Shown here: one piece after another, positions 27,991-38,158 of the stretch
Position numbering within the stretch: position 1 is the first letter of the stretch
How the letters are laid out: the number at the start of each line of letters is the position of its first letter
Source: Salmonella enterica subsp. houtenae serovar Houten
GTDB taxonomy: Bacteria; Pseudomonadota; Gammaproteobacteria; Enterobacterales; Enterobacteriaceae
Direction: 5' to 3'
Assembly (NCBI GenBank): GCA_900478215.1
Contig: LS483478.1
Location: 2,914,001 to 2,978,000 of the forward strand
DNA length: 64,000 bases
Position numbers and translations under genes: made by a program
The notes under the pieces: generated by a model
What the model saw: the letters and a program-made list of their open reading frames with translations, nothing else
What the model was told of the DNA's origin: nothing
Databases searched by the model: none

Positions 27991-29757
27991 ATGAATAAAA
28001 CCCGTCAAAAAGAGCTGACCCGCTGGTTAAAACAGCAAAGCGTAATCTCCCAACGGTGGTTGAATATTTCCCGCCTGTTGGGGTTCATGAGTGGCGTATT
28101 AATTGTCGCTCAGGCCTGGATCATGGCGCGTATCCTGCAACATATGATCATGGAGAACATTCCACGGGAAGCGCTGTTGCTCCCTTTTATCCTGCTGATA
28201 CTGGTCTTTGTCCTCCGCGCCTGGGTGGTGTGGTTGCGCGAGCGCGTCGGTTTTCATGCCGGGCAACATATTCGCTTTGAGATCCGCCGTCAGGTGTTGG
28301 ATCGTCTGCAGCAGGCCGGCCCCGCCTGGATTCAGGGCAAGCCCGCCGGTAGCTGGGCAACGCTGGTGTTGGAACAGATTGACGATATGCATGACTATTA
28401 TGCGCGCTATCTGCCGCAAATGGCGCTTGCCGTTTGCGTACCGCTCTTAATCGTGGCGGCGATTTTCCCGTCAAATTGGGCGGCGGCGCTGATTCTGCTG
28501 GGCACTGCCCCGCTCATTCCCCTATTTATGGCGATGGTGGGGATGGGCGCGGCTGATGCCAACCGCCGCAATTTTCTGGCGCTTGCCCGGTTAAGCGGCC
28601 ATTTTCTTGACCGTCTGCGCGGGATGGAAACGCTGCGAATTTTCGGTCGCGGAGAAGCGGAAACCGAAAGCATTCGCGCAGCATCGCAGGATTTTCGTCA
28701 GCGCACGATGGAAGTACTGCGCCTCGCCTTTTTATCTTCCGGCGTGCTGGAATTTTTCACCTCGCTTTCTATTGCGCTGGTCGCCGTTTATTTTGGCTTC
28801 TCTTACCTGGGCGAGCTGAACTTTGGTCATTACGGTACCGGCGTGACGCTCGCCGCCGGGTTCCTCGCCTTGATTCTCGCGCCGGAGTTTTTCCAGCCGT
28901 TACGCGACCTCGGCACGTTTTATCATGCTAAGGCGCAGGCGGTTGGCGCGGCGGATAGTCTGAAGACTTTTCTGGAAACCCCCCTCGCCCACCCGGCACG
29001 CGGCGAAGTTGAGTTGGCGGAAAACGAACCTGTAACCATTGACGCAGTCAATCTTATTATCACCTCGCCAGAAGGCAAAACGCTTGCCGGGCCGCTGACT
29101 TTCTCGTTAGCGGCAGGAGAACGCGCCGTCCTGGTAGGACGCAGCGGTTCCGGTAAAAGCTCTCTGCTGAATGTACTATCCGGTTTTCTCTCCTATCAGG
29201 GATCTTTGCGTATCAACGGTGTCGAGCTTCGCGATCTCTCACCGGAATCCTGGCGCCAGCGTCTCTCCTGGGTCGGACAAAACCCGCAATTACCTGCGGC
29301 GACGCTACGCGAAAATGTATTACTGGCGCGCCCGGACGCCAGCGAGCAGGAACTTCACGCCGCGCTTGACGCCGCATGGGTAAGCGAGTTTTTACCGCTG
29401 CTGCCGCAGGGAGTAGATACCCCGCTCGGCAATCATGCCAACAGACTTTCCGTCGGCCAGGCGCAGCGTGTAGCGGTCGCCCGCGCGCTACTTAATCCCT
29501 GTCAACTGCTGTTGCTGGATGAACCGGCGGCAAGCCTGGATGCTCACAGCGAGCAGCGCGTCATGCAGGCGTTAAAAGCGGCGTCAAAACGCCAGACCAC
29601 ATTAATGGTGACGCATCAACTGGAAGATCTCGCCGACTGGGACGCTATCTGGGTTATGCAAGATGGCGCGATTGTCGAACAAGGCAGTTATGCCGAACTC
29701 AGCGCCGCCAACGGCGCTTTTGCGACGTTATTGGCTCACCGTCAGGAGGATATTTAA
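27991..29757 (+). CDS. cydD: CydD, glutathione/cysteine ABC exporter subunit
   Basis: With CydC it forms a heterodimeric ABC transporter that exports cysteine and glutathione and is required for cytochrome bd assembly. The 588-aa protein has a six-helix membrane domain (about residues 15-310) and a C-terminal ATPase with Walker A GRSGSGKSSLL, signature LSVGQAQRVAVARALL and Walker B LLLLDEPAASLD. It joins cydC with the stop and start codons adjacent, so the two are translated together. Confidence 0.96.
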   Translation: MNKTRQKELTRWLKQQSVISQRWLNISRLLGFMSGVLIVAQAWIMARILQHMIMENIPREALLLPFILLILVFVLRAWVVWLRERVGFHAGQHIRFEIRRQVLDRLQQAGPAWIQGKPAGSWATLVLEQIDDMHDYYARYLPQMALAVCVPLLIVAAIFPSNWAAALILLGTAPLIPLFMAMVGMGAADANRRNFLALARLSGHFLDRLRGMETLRIFGRGEAETESIRAASQDFRQRTMEVLRLAFLSSGVLEFFTSLSIALVAVYFGFSYLGELNFGHYGTGVTLAAGFLALILAPEFFQPLRDLGTFYHAKAQAVGAADSLKTFLETPLAHPARGEVELAENEPVTIDAVNLIITSPEGKTLAGPLTFSLAAGERAVLVGRSGSGKSSLLNVLSGFLSYQGSLRINGVELRDLSPESWRQRLSWVGQNPQLPAATLRENVLLARPDASEQELHAALDAAWVSEFLPLLPQGVDTPLGNHANRLSVGQAQRVAVARALLNPCQLLLLDEPAASLDAHSEQRVMQALKAASKRQTTLMVTHQLEDLADWDAIWVMQDGAIVEQGSYAELSAANGAFATLLAHRQEDI

Positions 29758-31479
29758 ATGCGCGCGCTACTCCCTTATCTGACGCTTTATAAACGCCACA
29801 AATGGATGCTAACGCTGGGAATTGCGCTGGCAATCCTGACCCTGCTTGCCAGTATCGGGCTGCTGACGCTTTCCGGCTGGTTCCTGTCCGCGTCCGCTAT
29901 CGCAGGCTTCGCGGGAATTTACAGTTTTAACTATATGCTCCCGGCGGCAGGCGTGCGCGGCGCGGCCATTACCCGTACCGCCGGTCGTTATTTTGAACGT
30001 CTGGTAAGTCATGACGCCACGTTCCGCGTGCTGCAACATCTGCGTATTTATACCTTCAGCAAACTTTTACCGCTCTCTCCCGCGGGTCTGGCGCGTTATC
30101 AGCAAGGTGAACTGCTGAACCGCATCGTTGCCGACGTCGACACGCTGGACCATCTCTATTTGCGCGTCATCTCCCCGCTGGTCGGCGCTTTTGTGGTGAT
30201 TATGATTGTCACCCTGGGGCTCAGCGTTCTCGACATTACGCTGGCGATCACGCTGGGCGGCGTTATGCTGTTGACGCTGTTTATTATGCCGCCAGTGTTT
30301 TATCGCGCCGGCAAAAATACCGGCCAAAATCTGACGCATCTACGTGGTCAGTATCGCCAGCAGCTCACGTCATGGTTACAGGGCCAGGCGGAACTCACCA
30401 TTTTTGGCGCCAGCAAACGCTATCGGGCGCAAATGGAAGCGACCGAATTACAATGGCATGAGGCCCAACGCCGACAGTCTGAGCTGACCGCCTTATCGCA
30501 GGCGTTGATGCTGCTGATTGGCGCGCTGGCGGTGATGTTAATGTTGTGGATGGCCTCCGGCGGCGTTGGCGGCAATACGCAGCCCGGCGCGCTCATCGCG
30601 CTGTTTGTCTTCTGCGCGCTGGCGGCTTTCGAGGCGCTTGCGCCCGTTACCGGCGCATTCCAGCATCTGGGACAGGTTATCGCCTCCGCGCTTCGTATCA
30701 CTGAACTAACGGAGCAAAAACCGGAGGTGACCTTTCCGCAGGCAGAAACTCTCGCGCCGGAAAAAGTCACACTCACACTGCGGGACGTTTCGTTTCGTTA
30801 TCCCGACCAGCCGATTAATGCGCTCAATGCCCTTTCATTACAGGCTAACCCTGGCGAGCATGTCGCTATTCTGGGACGTACCGGCTGCGGAAAATCAACG
30901 CTGTTGCAGCTGCTCACCCGCGCCTGGGACCCGCAACAAGGCGAAATTCTACTCAACGATCTTCCGCTATCCTCGCTGAGCGAATCCGCCTTACGCCGGA
31001 CTATCAGCGTGGTGCCGCAGCGTGTCCACCTGTTCAGCGCCACGCTGCGTGATAATTTATTACTGGCGGCGCCCAATGCCAGCGACGAAGCCCTTTCCGA
31101 CATGCTGCGTCGCGTCGGCCTCGAAAAACTGCTCGAAGATGGTGGGCTTAATAGCTGGCTCGGCGAAGGCGGTCGCCTGCTATCCGGCGGCGAACTTCGT
31201 CGTCTGGCCATCGCCCGCGCGCTGTTGCACAATGCCCCGTTAATGCTGTTGGATGAGCCTACTGAGGGACTGGATGCAACCACCGAGAGCGAAATGCTGG
31301 AATTACTTGCCGATGTGATGCGCGAGAAAACCGTCCTGATGGTGACTCACCGTTTGCGCGGTCTGGCCCGTTTTGATCAAATTATCGTCATGGACGACGG
31401 GCGCATCATTGAGCGAGGCACTCATGCAGAATTGTTAGCCGGACAAGGGCGCTATTATCAGTTTAAACAACGTCTGTAA
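29758..31479 (+). CDS. cydC: CydC, glutathione/cysteine ABC exporter subunit
   Basis: This is the 573-aa partner of CydD with the same architecture: membrane domain to about residue 320, then Walker A GRTGCGKSTLL, signature LSGGELRRLAIARALL and Walker B LMLLDEPTEGLD. It starts immediately after the cydD stop. aat follows after 44 nt on the same strand. Confidence 0.96.
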   Translation: MRALLPYLTLYKRHKWMLTLGIALAILTLLASIGLLTLSGWFLSASAIAGFAGIYSFNYMLPAAGVRGAAITRTAGRYFERLVSHDATFRVLQHLRIYTFSKLLPLSPAGLARYQQGELLNRIVADVDTLDHLYLRVISPLVGAFVVIMIVTLGLSVLDITLAITLGGVMLLTLFIMPPVFYRAGKNTGQNLTHLRGQYRQQLTSWLQGQAELTIFGASKRYRAQMEATELQWHEAQRRQSELTALSQALMLLIGALAVMLMLWMASGGVGGNTQPGALIALFVFCALAAFEALAPVTGAFQHLGQVIASALRITELTEQKPEVTFPQAETLAPEKVTLTLRDVSFRYPDQPINALNALSLQANPGEHVAILGRTGCGKSTLLQLLTRAWDPQQGEILLNDLPLSSLSESALRRTISVVPQRVHLFSATLRDNLLLAAPNASDEALSDMLRRVGLEKLLEDGGLNSWLGEGGRLLSGGELRRLAIARALLHNAPLMLLDEPTEGLDATTESEMLELLADVMREKTVLMVTHRLRGLARFDQIIVMDDGRIIERGTHAELLAGQGRYYQFKQRL

Positions 31480-31523
31480 GCTATTATTGAACGATCCGAC
31501 TTGCGTACTGGAGTTTCGCCGTC

Positions 31524-32228
31524 ATGCGTCTGGTTCAGCTTTCCCGACATTCTATCGCCTTCCCTTCGCCGGAAGGCGCTTTACGCGAGCCTAACGGTTT
31601 ACTGGCGCTGGGCGGCGATCTCAGCCCTGCCCGGTTGTTAATGGCCTACCAGCACGGGATTTTCCCGTGGTTTTCGCCGGGCGACCCGATTCTGTGGTGG
31701 TCGCCCGATCCGCGCGCCGTATTGTGGCCTGAAAAGTTTCACCTCAGTCGCAGCATGAAACGCTTTCACAACGCATCCCCTTACCACGTAACGCTCAATT
31801 ACGCTTTCGACCGGGTCATTGATGGATGCGCTAATCACCGTGACGAAGGCACCTGGATAACGCGCGGCATTGAAGAGGCCTATCGCCGATTACATGAATT
31901 AGGCCACGCGCACTCCGTTGAAGTGTGGCGCGATCAGGAATTGGTCGGCGGGATGTATGGCGTCTCGCAGGGGGCGCTGTTTTGCGGCGAATCGATGTTT
32001 AGCCGCCAGGAGAACGCCTCTAAAACCGCACTGCTGGTTTTTTGCGCTGAATTTACTCGTCATGGCGGCAAACTTATTGATTGTCAGGTTCTTAATAGTC
32101 ATACCGCCTCGCTCGGCGCCATTGAAATTCCACGTCGCGACTACCTCGATCACCTCGCGGGCTTACGCCGACAGCCGCTGGCCTCCCGTTTTTGGGTACC
32201 ACGGACATTATTTTTGCCCCGGAAGTGA
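31524..32228 (+). CDS. aat: Aat, leucyl/phenylalanyl-tRNA-protein transferase
   Basis: Aat adds Leu or Phe to N-terminal Lys or Arg of proteins, marking them for ClpAP via ClpS in the N-end rule pathway. The 234-aa protein shows the family core FPSPEGALREPNGLLALGGDLSP (quoted in part) and YQHGIFPWFSPGDPILWWSPDP, with ESMFSRQENASKTALL in the GNAT-like half. Its downstream partners clpS and clpA are also in this window, about 6 kb away. Confidence 0.95.
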   Translation: MRLVQLSRHSIAFPSPEGALREPNGLLALGGDLSPARLLMAYQHGIFPWFSPGDPILWWSPDPRAVLWPEKFHLSRSMKRFHNASPYHVTLNYAFDRVIDGCANHRDEGTWITRGIEEAYRRLHELGHAHSVEVWRDQELVGGMYGVSQGALFCGESMFSRQENASKTALLVFCAEFTRHGGKLIDCQVLNSHTASLGAIEIPRRDYLDHLAGLRRQPLASRFWVPRTLFLPRK

Positions 32229-32758
<530 letters not shown>

Positions 32759-32790
32759 TTGTCCCCTCACGCCCTGAAGGGCGGCTGGAT

Positions 32791-32817
32791 AAAAGGTCGG
32801 TTTAACCGGCCTTTTTT
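32791..32817 (+). terminator. Terminator after infA
   Basis: The stem AAGGTCGG/CCGGCCTT (one G-U pair) with loop TTTAA is followed by TTTTTT. Confidence 0.85.
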
Positions 32818-32847
32818 GCGTCCATTAGGAGATGAATGACGAGCAGG

Positions 32848-33759
32848 CTACTCTTCCACCATGCGCGCATACTCTTCCGTCAAAAAATCGACCAACGCGC
32901 GTACGGAAGGTAATAATCCTCGCCGGGATGGGAACACAGCATGAATGACCTCCCGCCGGGGCTCCCACTCTTCCAGCACCGCGGCCAGTTCACCGGCGGC
33001 CAGTTGTTCTTTCACCATTAAGACAGGTAGCTGCACAAGTCCCACGCCCGCCATCGCCGCCTCGCGTAGCGCCAGCATGTCAGTGGTAATCATACGCGGG
33101 GTGAAATGGACTTCCGCGCGCGCGCCCTGCGGGCCATAAAGTTCCCAGCGGTGGATATGCTTACCTGATGCAAGACTTAGCCCTGGCCAATGGCTCAACT
33201 CCGCCGGCGCAGAAGGGCTTCCCATTCGGGCGATGAGATCCGGGCTGGCAAACAGACGATGCCCTCTGTCGGCCAGGACGCGCATCACCAGATCGCTATC
33301 TTCAAACGGGCGCGGCCTGACGCGAATCGCCACATCCACCCCTTCCCCTACGACATCCACCCGACGATTGGTCGCTTCAAGCTGTAGCGAAACATCAGGA
33401 TAGCGCGCCATAAACTTCGCCAGCATTGGGCCGATGTGTACATGCAGCAGCGTCACCGGGCAGGTCAGCTTCACGATACCGCGAGGTTCTACCTGCAATG
33501 CGGCAATGGCATCCTGCGCCGCCTGAGCTTCCACCAGCATCGCTTTACAGTGCTCATAGAATGTTTGCCCCACTTCGGTAACGTTAAACTGCCGCGTGGT
33601 TCGCTGAATCAATCGCACGCCCAGCCGCTCCTCCAGTTGCGCAATACGCCGACTCAGTTTTGATTTTGGTTCATCAAGCGCCCGCCCCGCCGCGGCAAAC
33701 CCACCCTCTTCGACCACATGCACAAACCACGCAAAATCATTGAGATCCGTTTTTATCAT
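32848..33759 (-). CDS. LysR-family transcriptional regulator
   Basis: The 303-aa protein has the LysR layout: an N-terminal winged helix (LNDFAWFVHVVEEGGFAAAG, then KSKLSRRIAQLEERLGVRL) and a substrate-binding domain from about residue 90. It is divergent from the pirin gene with 108 nt between the starts, the usual arrangement for a LysR regulator controlling its neighbour. The likely targets are therefore the pirin and hydrolase genes next to it (inference). The effector is unknown. Confidence 0.9.
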   Translation of the reverse strand: MIKTDLNDFAWFVHVVEEGGFAAAGRALDEPKSKLSRRIAQLEERLGVRLIQRTTRQFNVTEVGQTFYEHCKAMLVEAQAAQDAIAALQVEPRGIVKLTCPVTLLHVHIGPMLAKFMARYPDVSLQLEATNRRVDVVGEGVDVAIRVRPRPFEDSDLVMRVLADRGHRLFASPDLIARMGSPSAPAELSHWPGLSLASGKHIHRWELYGPQGARAEVHFTPRMITTDMLALREAAMAGVGLVQLPVLMVKEQLAAGELAAVLEEWEPRREVIHAVFPSRRGLLPSVRALVDFLTEEYARMVEE

Positions 33760-33867
33760 TACATTGTCCTATTAATGGAACAGTATGAGCCATTTTAGCC
33801 ACTACCCAACCTTTTGTCATGAATATAAGCTTATTCACATCAAGACAACGCCACCGAGGAGAACACA

Positions 33868-34728
33868 ATGAAACAGATTACAGGCGTCTATACCGCACCT
33901 CGCCCGCACTGGGTTGGCGATGGTTTTCCGGTTCGCTCACTCTTTTCTTATCAGTCACATGCGCAGCAGTTGAGTCCGTTCCTGCTGCTGGATTATGCCG
34001 GGCCGCACACATTTACGCCGGGTAATGAAAAACGCGGCGTTGGAGAGCATCCACACCGCAGTTTCGAGACCGTGACGATTGTTTATAGCGGCGAAGTCGA
34101 GCACCGGGACTCTACCGGTCGCGGAGGCGTTATCGGCCCGGGCGACGTTCAGTGGATGACCGCAGGCGCAGGCATTTTGCATGAAGAGTTCCACTCTGAC
34201 GCGTTTACCCGTCAGGGCGGCGAACTGGAAATGGTGCAGTTGTGGGTTAACCTCCCAATGAAGGACAAAATGACCACCCCGGGTTATCAAAGCATTACCC
34301 ACGATGTTATCCCGACCGTTACGCTGCCGGATGACGCCGGAACCGTGCGGGTCATCGCAGGGCGTTATGAAGAGACAAAAGGCCCGGCGCACACTTTCTC
34401 GCCGCTCAATGTCTGGGATATGCGCTTGCAACGCAATCGCCAGCTTACATTGGCACAGCCGGAAGGATGGAGCACCGCGCTGGTGGTACTGAAAGGCAAT
34501 ATCACGGTGAACGGCACGACGCCGGTCAACGAAGCGCAACTGGTGGTGTTGAGCCAGCAAGGGAAAGCGCTGCACCTTGAGGCCAGCAGCGACGCCAGCG
34601 TATTGCTGTTATCAGGCGAGCCGCTGAATGAACCGATTGTGGGTTACGGCCCATTTGTGATGAACACGAAACAAGAGATCGCAGAAGCAGTCCGCGATTT
34701 CAACTCCGGCCGTTTTGGTCAAATCTGA
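33868..34728 (+). CDS. Pirin-family bicupin protein
   Basis: The 286-aa protein is a pirin: two cupin domains, with metal-binding residues in the N-terminal one (GEHPHRSFETVTIVYSG and the following Glu-His in EVEHRDS). Bacterial homologues such as YhhW have quercetin 2,3-dioxygenase activity in vitro (established). A GAGGAGAACAC ribosome site precedes ATG 33868. It is followed after 19 nt by the isochorismatase-like hydrolase, so the pair is probably an operon under the divergent LysR protein. The physiological substrate is unknown. Confidence 0.92.
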   Translation: MKQITGVYTAPRPHWVGDGFPVRSLFSYQSHAQQLSPFLLLDYAGPHTFTPGNEKRGVGEHPHRSFETVTIVYSGEVEHRDSTGRGGVIGPGDVQWMTAGAGILHEEFHSDAFTRQGGELEMVQLWVNLPMKDKMTTPGYQSITHDVIPTVTLPDDAGTVRVIAGRYEETKGPAHTFSPLNVWDMRLQRNRQLTLAQPEGWSTALVVLKGNITVNGTTPVNEAQLVVLSQQGKALHLEASSDASVLLLSGEPLNEPIVGYGPFVMNTKQEIAEAVRDFNSGRFGQI

Positions 34729-34747
34729 AAACATGAAGGAGAACACG

Positions 34748-35425
34748 ATGTCCAGTCCTGCTAATTTTAATGGTTTGCGCCCGGTAATTGATGTTAACGA
34801 TTCCGTGATGCTTTTAATCGATCATCAAAGCGGTCTTTTCCAGACCGTAGGCGATATGCCAATGCCGGAATTACGCGCTCGCGCCGCGGCGTTGGCGAAG
34901 ATGGCGACGTTAGCGAAAATGCCGGTCATTACCACGGCATCCGTACCGCAGGGTCCGAACGGCCCGCTGATCCCGGAGATCCACGCTAATGCGCCACATG
35001 CGCAGTACATTGCGCGCAAAGGTGAAATTAACGCCTGGGATAACGAAGATTTCGTTAACGCGGTAAAAGCGACCGGTCGTAAGACGCTGATCATTGCCGG
35101 GACGATTACCAGCGTATGCATGGCATTCCCGGCCATTAGCGCGGTAGCGGAAGGTTATAAAGTATTTGCCGTGATCGACGCATCCGGCACCTACAGCAAG
35201 ATGGCGCAGGAGATCACCCTGGCGCGTATCGTACAGGCTGGCGTCGTACCGATGGATACCGCGGCGGTCGCCTCTGAGCTGCAAGGTACCTGGAACCGTG
35301 AAGACGCCGCTGCGTGGGCCGACGTTTATACTCAGGTATTCCCGGCCTATCAACTGCTGATCGAAAGCTACAGCAAAGCGCAGGATGTGGTGAAAAACAA
35401 CGAGATGTTGGATTCACAGCGCTAA
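34748..35425 (+). CDS. YcaC-like isochorismatase-fold hydrolase
   Basis: The 225-aa protein is a paralogue of YcaC, also encoded in this window. The fold residues are Asp25 (LLIDHQSG), Arg90 (YIARKGEINAWDNEDF) and the catalytic Cys124 (GTITSVCMAFPAI). ATG 34748 is chosen because the AAGGAGAACAC ribosome site lies just before it; an upstream ATG at 34733 is part of that site. It lies in a probable operon with the pirin gene. The substrate is unknown, as for YcaC. Confidence 0.9.
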   Translation: MSSPANFNGLRPVIDVNDSVMLLIDHQSGLFQTVGDMPMPELRARAAALAKMATLAKMPVITTASVPQGPNGPLIPEIHANAPHAQYIARKGEINAWDNEDFVNAVKATGRKTLIIAGTITSVCMAFPAISAVAEGYKVFAVIDASGTYSKMAQEITLARIVQAGVVPMDTAAVASELQGTWNREDAAAWADVYTQVFPAYQLLIESYSKAQDVVKNNEMLDSQR

Positions 35426-35501
35426 TTTGCCTCCCCGCGCCAGCTTGGGCGGGGATTATGTCTATTGCATGAGCAAACGACAGTGAATATGTAAATTCTG
35501 C

Positions 35502-35530
35502 TTGACCGTTTTAGCGCAACTCCCTATAGT
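35502..35530 (+). promoter_or_regulatory. Promoter of tRNA-Ser
   Basis: TTGACC at 35502-35507 and TATAGT at 35525-35530 are 17 nt apart. A GC-rich discriminator (AGCGCCCCG) follows, as is typical of stringently controlled stable-RNA promoters. Confidence 0.8.
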
Positions 35531-35573
35531 AGCGCCCCGTTGCCCCCCAAGCGGTCAGGCAGCAATACAATAT

Positions 35574-35661
35574 GGTGAGGTGTCCGAGTGGCTGAAGGAG
35601 CACGCCTGGAAAGTGTGTATACGGCAACGTATCGGGGGTTCGAATCCCCCCCTCACCGCCA
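35574..35661 (+). tRNA. serW: tRNA-Ser (anticodon GGA)
   Basis: The 88-nt gene starts GGTGAGG and its acceptor arm pairs with CCTCACC, followed by discriminator G and an encoded CCA. The anticodon loop reads CTGGAAA, giving GGA. A long variable arm (class II tRNA) and the T arm GGGGTTCGAATCCCC are clear. Position between infA and clpA corresponds to serW in E. coli. Confidence 0.96.
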
Positions 35662-35672
35662 TATTCAAGAAA

Positions 35673-35702
35673 GAGCTCGTACGAAAGTACGGGCTTTTTT
35701 TT
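35673..35702 (+). terminator. Terminator after tRNA-Ser
   Basis: The stem AGCTCGTAC/GTACGGGCT (one G-U pair) closed by GAAA is followed by a run of eight T. Confidence 0.85.
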
Positions 35703-35718
35703 CGTGTTAAGCCCCCGT

Positions 35719-35765
35719 CCATTGCCGGATGATGGCGCAATTTACAAGCGCCTTATCCGCCTACC
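35719..35765. repeat. REP-like element between serW and clpA
   Basis: The sequence GCCGGATGATGGCGC...GCGCCTTATCCGCC shows the imperfect palindrome of an enterobacterial REP unit. Confidence 0.65.
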
Positions 35766-35805
35766 GCGGGCACAGCACCATCAGGCTAACTATTATTCGG
35801 CATAA

Positions 35806-35833
35806 AAAAACCGGGCGCTAAGGCCCGGTTTGT
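35806..35833 (-). terminator. Terminator after clpA
   Basis: The stem AAACCGGGC/GCCCGGTTT, with a run of A on its left side (T on the minus strand), lies 20 nt past the clpA stop. Confidence 0.85.
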
Positions 35834-35851
35834 ACGACAGTGGAACGAAGA

Positions 35852-38128
35852 TTAATGCGCGGCTTCCGGCTTGTGCTTTTGCGCACTCTGAAAGCCATAC
35901 GTCAACGCACTTTTCTCTTTATCCAGCGCGACGGTGACCTGTCCGCCGTCAACCAGCGATCCAAACAGTAGCTCATTGGCCAGCGGTTTTTTCAGGTTAT
36001 CCTGAATCACACGCGCCATAGGTCGTGCGCCCATCGCCCGGTCATAGCCCTTTTCTGCCAGCCAGTCGCGCGCTTCCTGACTGACTTCCAGGGAGACGCC
36101 TTTCGGATCCAACTGAGCCTGCAACTCGACGATAAACTTATCGACAACCTGATGAATCACCTCTCCAGACAAATGTTCGAACCAAATAATGTTGTCGAGA
36201 CGGTTACGGAACTCCGGCGTAAATACTTTCTTGATCTCACCCATCGCATCGGTACTGTTGTCCTGATGAATAAGACCAATAGATTTACGTTCGGTTTCTC
36301 GCACGCCGGCGTTGGTGGTCATCACCAGCACCACATTGCGGAAGTCCGCTTTACGGCCGTTGTTATCGGTCAGCGTACCGTTATCCATCACCTGCAGCAG
36401 CAGGTTAAAGACATCCGGGTGCGCTTTTTCGATCTCATCCAGCAACAGCACCGCATGAGGATGCTTAATCACCGCATCCGTCAGCAGCCCGCCCTGGTCG
36501 AAACCGACGTATCCCGGAGGCGCGCCGATCAGACGGCTCACCGTATGACGTTCCATATATTCGGACATATCAAAACGCAACAGCTCAATACCCAGCGCTT
36601 TTGAAAGCTGTACCGTCACTTCGGTTTTACCTACGCCAGTTGGCCCGGCGAACAAGAATGAGCCGACAGGTTTATGCTCATGACCCAGCCCCGCACGACT
36701 CATCTTAATCGCTTCGGTCAGCGCCTCAATCGCGTTATCCTGGCCGAAGACCAGCATTTTCAGACGATCGCCCAGGTTCTTCAGCGTATCGCGATCGCTC
36801 TGCGAGACGCTCTTTTCAGGAATTCGCGCAATGCGCGCCACGACGGACTCAATATCCGCCACGTTGACCGTTTTCTTACGTTTGCTCACCGGCATCAGAC
36901 GCGCCCGAGCGCCCGCTTCGTCAATCACGTCAATGGCTTTATCCGGCAGATGGCGGTCATTGATATATTTTACCGCCAGCTCAACCGCCGCACGTACCGC
37001 TTTCGCGGTATAACGCACGTCGTGGTGCGCTTCGTACTTAGGCTTCAGGCCGTTGATAATTTGCACCGTCTCTTCCACCGAAGGCTCGGTAATATCAATT
37101 TTCTGGAAACGGCGCGCTAATGCGCGGTCTTTCTCAAAGATATTGCTGAATTCCTGATAGGTCGTTGAGCCGATCACCCGGATCTTGCCGCTGGAAAGCA
37201 GCGGTTTAATCAGATTTGCCGCATCCACCTGTCCGCCCGACGCCGCGCCAGCGCCGATAATGGTATGGATTTCATCGATAAACAGGATGCTGTTGGTATC
37301 CTGCTCAAGCTGTTTCAGCAACGCCTTAAACCGTTTTTCAAAATCGCCGCGGTATTTGGTGCCCGCCAGCAGCGAACCGATATCCAGCGAGTAGAGGGTA
37401 CAATCGGCCATCACTTCCGGCACATCGCCCTGCACGATACGCCAGGCCAGCCCTTCGGCAATCGCCGTTTTGCCGACGCCGGATTCCCCCACCAGCAACG
37501 GGTTATTTTTACGGCGACGACACAAGACCTGGATCGCGCGTTCCAGTTCTTTTTCACGACCAATCAGCGGATCGATGCCGCCCACGCGAGCAAGTTGGTT
37601 AAGATTCGTCGTGAAGTTTTCCATACGTTCCTCCCCGCCAGCTTGTTCGTCACTAGTTGGCTGATTGCCGAGATCGGAAGATTGGCTCGGTTCGTCTTTT
37701 CGCGTCCCGTGAGAAATAAAGTTCACGACATCCAGACGGCTCACTTCATGCTTACGCAGCAGATAAGCCGCCTGTGATTCCTGTTCGCTAAAGATAGCCA
37801 CCAGCACATTCGCGCCAGTCACTTCACTACGCCCGGAAGACTGAACATGGAAGACGGCGCGTTGCAGGACACGCTGGAAACTTAACGTCGGCTGCGTATC
37901 ACGCTCTTCTTCACTGGCAGGCAGTACGGGTGTGGTTTGTTCAATGAAGGCTTCGAGTTCCTGACGGAGCGCCACCAGATCCACGGAGCATGCTTCCAGC
38001 GCTTCGCGAGCCGATGGGTTGCTGAGCAATGCCAGCAACAGATGCTCGACGGTCATAAACTCATGACGGTGCTCGCGCGCTCTGGCGAAAGCCATGTTTA
38101 AACTGAGTTCCAGTTCTTGATTGAGCAT
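35852..38128 (-). CDS. clpA: ClpA, ATPase and unfoldase of the ClpAP protease
   Basis: The 758-aa AAA+ protein unfolds substrates and feeds them to ClpP. ATG 38128 gives MLNQELELSLNMAFARAREH, the known N-terminus; five extra upstream residues are rejected. The N domain (to about 150) contacts ClpS. The first AAA+ module has Walker A GESGVGKTAIAEG, the second has GPTGVGKTEVTVQL, and the IGF-loop equivalent used to dock ClpP lies in RKSIGLIHQ. It is read after clpS, 30 nt apart. Confidence 0.97.
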   Translation of the reverse strand: MLNQELELSLNMAFARAREHRHEFMTVEHLLLALLSNPSAREALEACSVDLVALRQELEAFIEQTTPVLPASEEERDTQPTLSFQRVLQRAVFHVQSSGRSEVTGANVLVAIFSEQESQAAYLLRKHEVSRLDVVNFISHGTRKDEPSQSSDLGNQPTSDEQAGGEERMENFTTNLNQLARVGGIDPLIGREKELERAIQVLCRRRKNNPLLVGESGVGKTAIAEGLAWRIVQGDVPEVMADCTLYSLDIGSLLAGTKYRGDFEKRFKALLKQLEQDTNSILFIDEIHTIIGAGAASGGQVDAANLIKPLLSSGKIRVIGSTTYQEFSNIFEKDRALARRFQKIDITEPSVEETVQIINGLKPKYEAHHDVRYTAKAVRAAVELAVKYINDRHLPDKAIDVIDEAGARARLMPVSKRKKTVNVADIESVVARIARIPEKSVSQSDRDTLKNLGDRLKMLVFGQDNAIEALTEAIKMSRAGLGHEHKPVGSFLFAGPTGVGKTEVTVQLSKALGIELLRFDMSEYMERHTVSRLIGAPPGYVGFDQGGLLTDAVIKHPHAVLLLDEIEKAHPDVFNLLLQVMDNGTLTDNNGRKADFRNVVLVMTTNAGVRETERKSIGLIHQDNSTDAMGEIKKVFTPEFRNRLDNIIWFEHLSGEVIHQVVDKFIVELQAQLDPKGVSLEVSQEARDWLAEKGYDRAMGARPMARVIQDNLKKPLANELLFGSLVDGGQVTVALDKEKSALTYGFQSAQKHKPEAAH

Positions 38129-38158
38129 AGGCACCTCCCCCAATTTTTATACCTGCAT

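Noticed and set aside
35574..35661. tRNA-Ser as the integration site of the accessory island
   Set aside because: The genes on both sides are backbone genes in normal order, so nothing is inserted at this tRNA.
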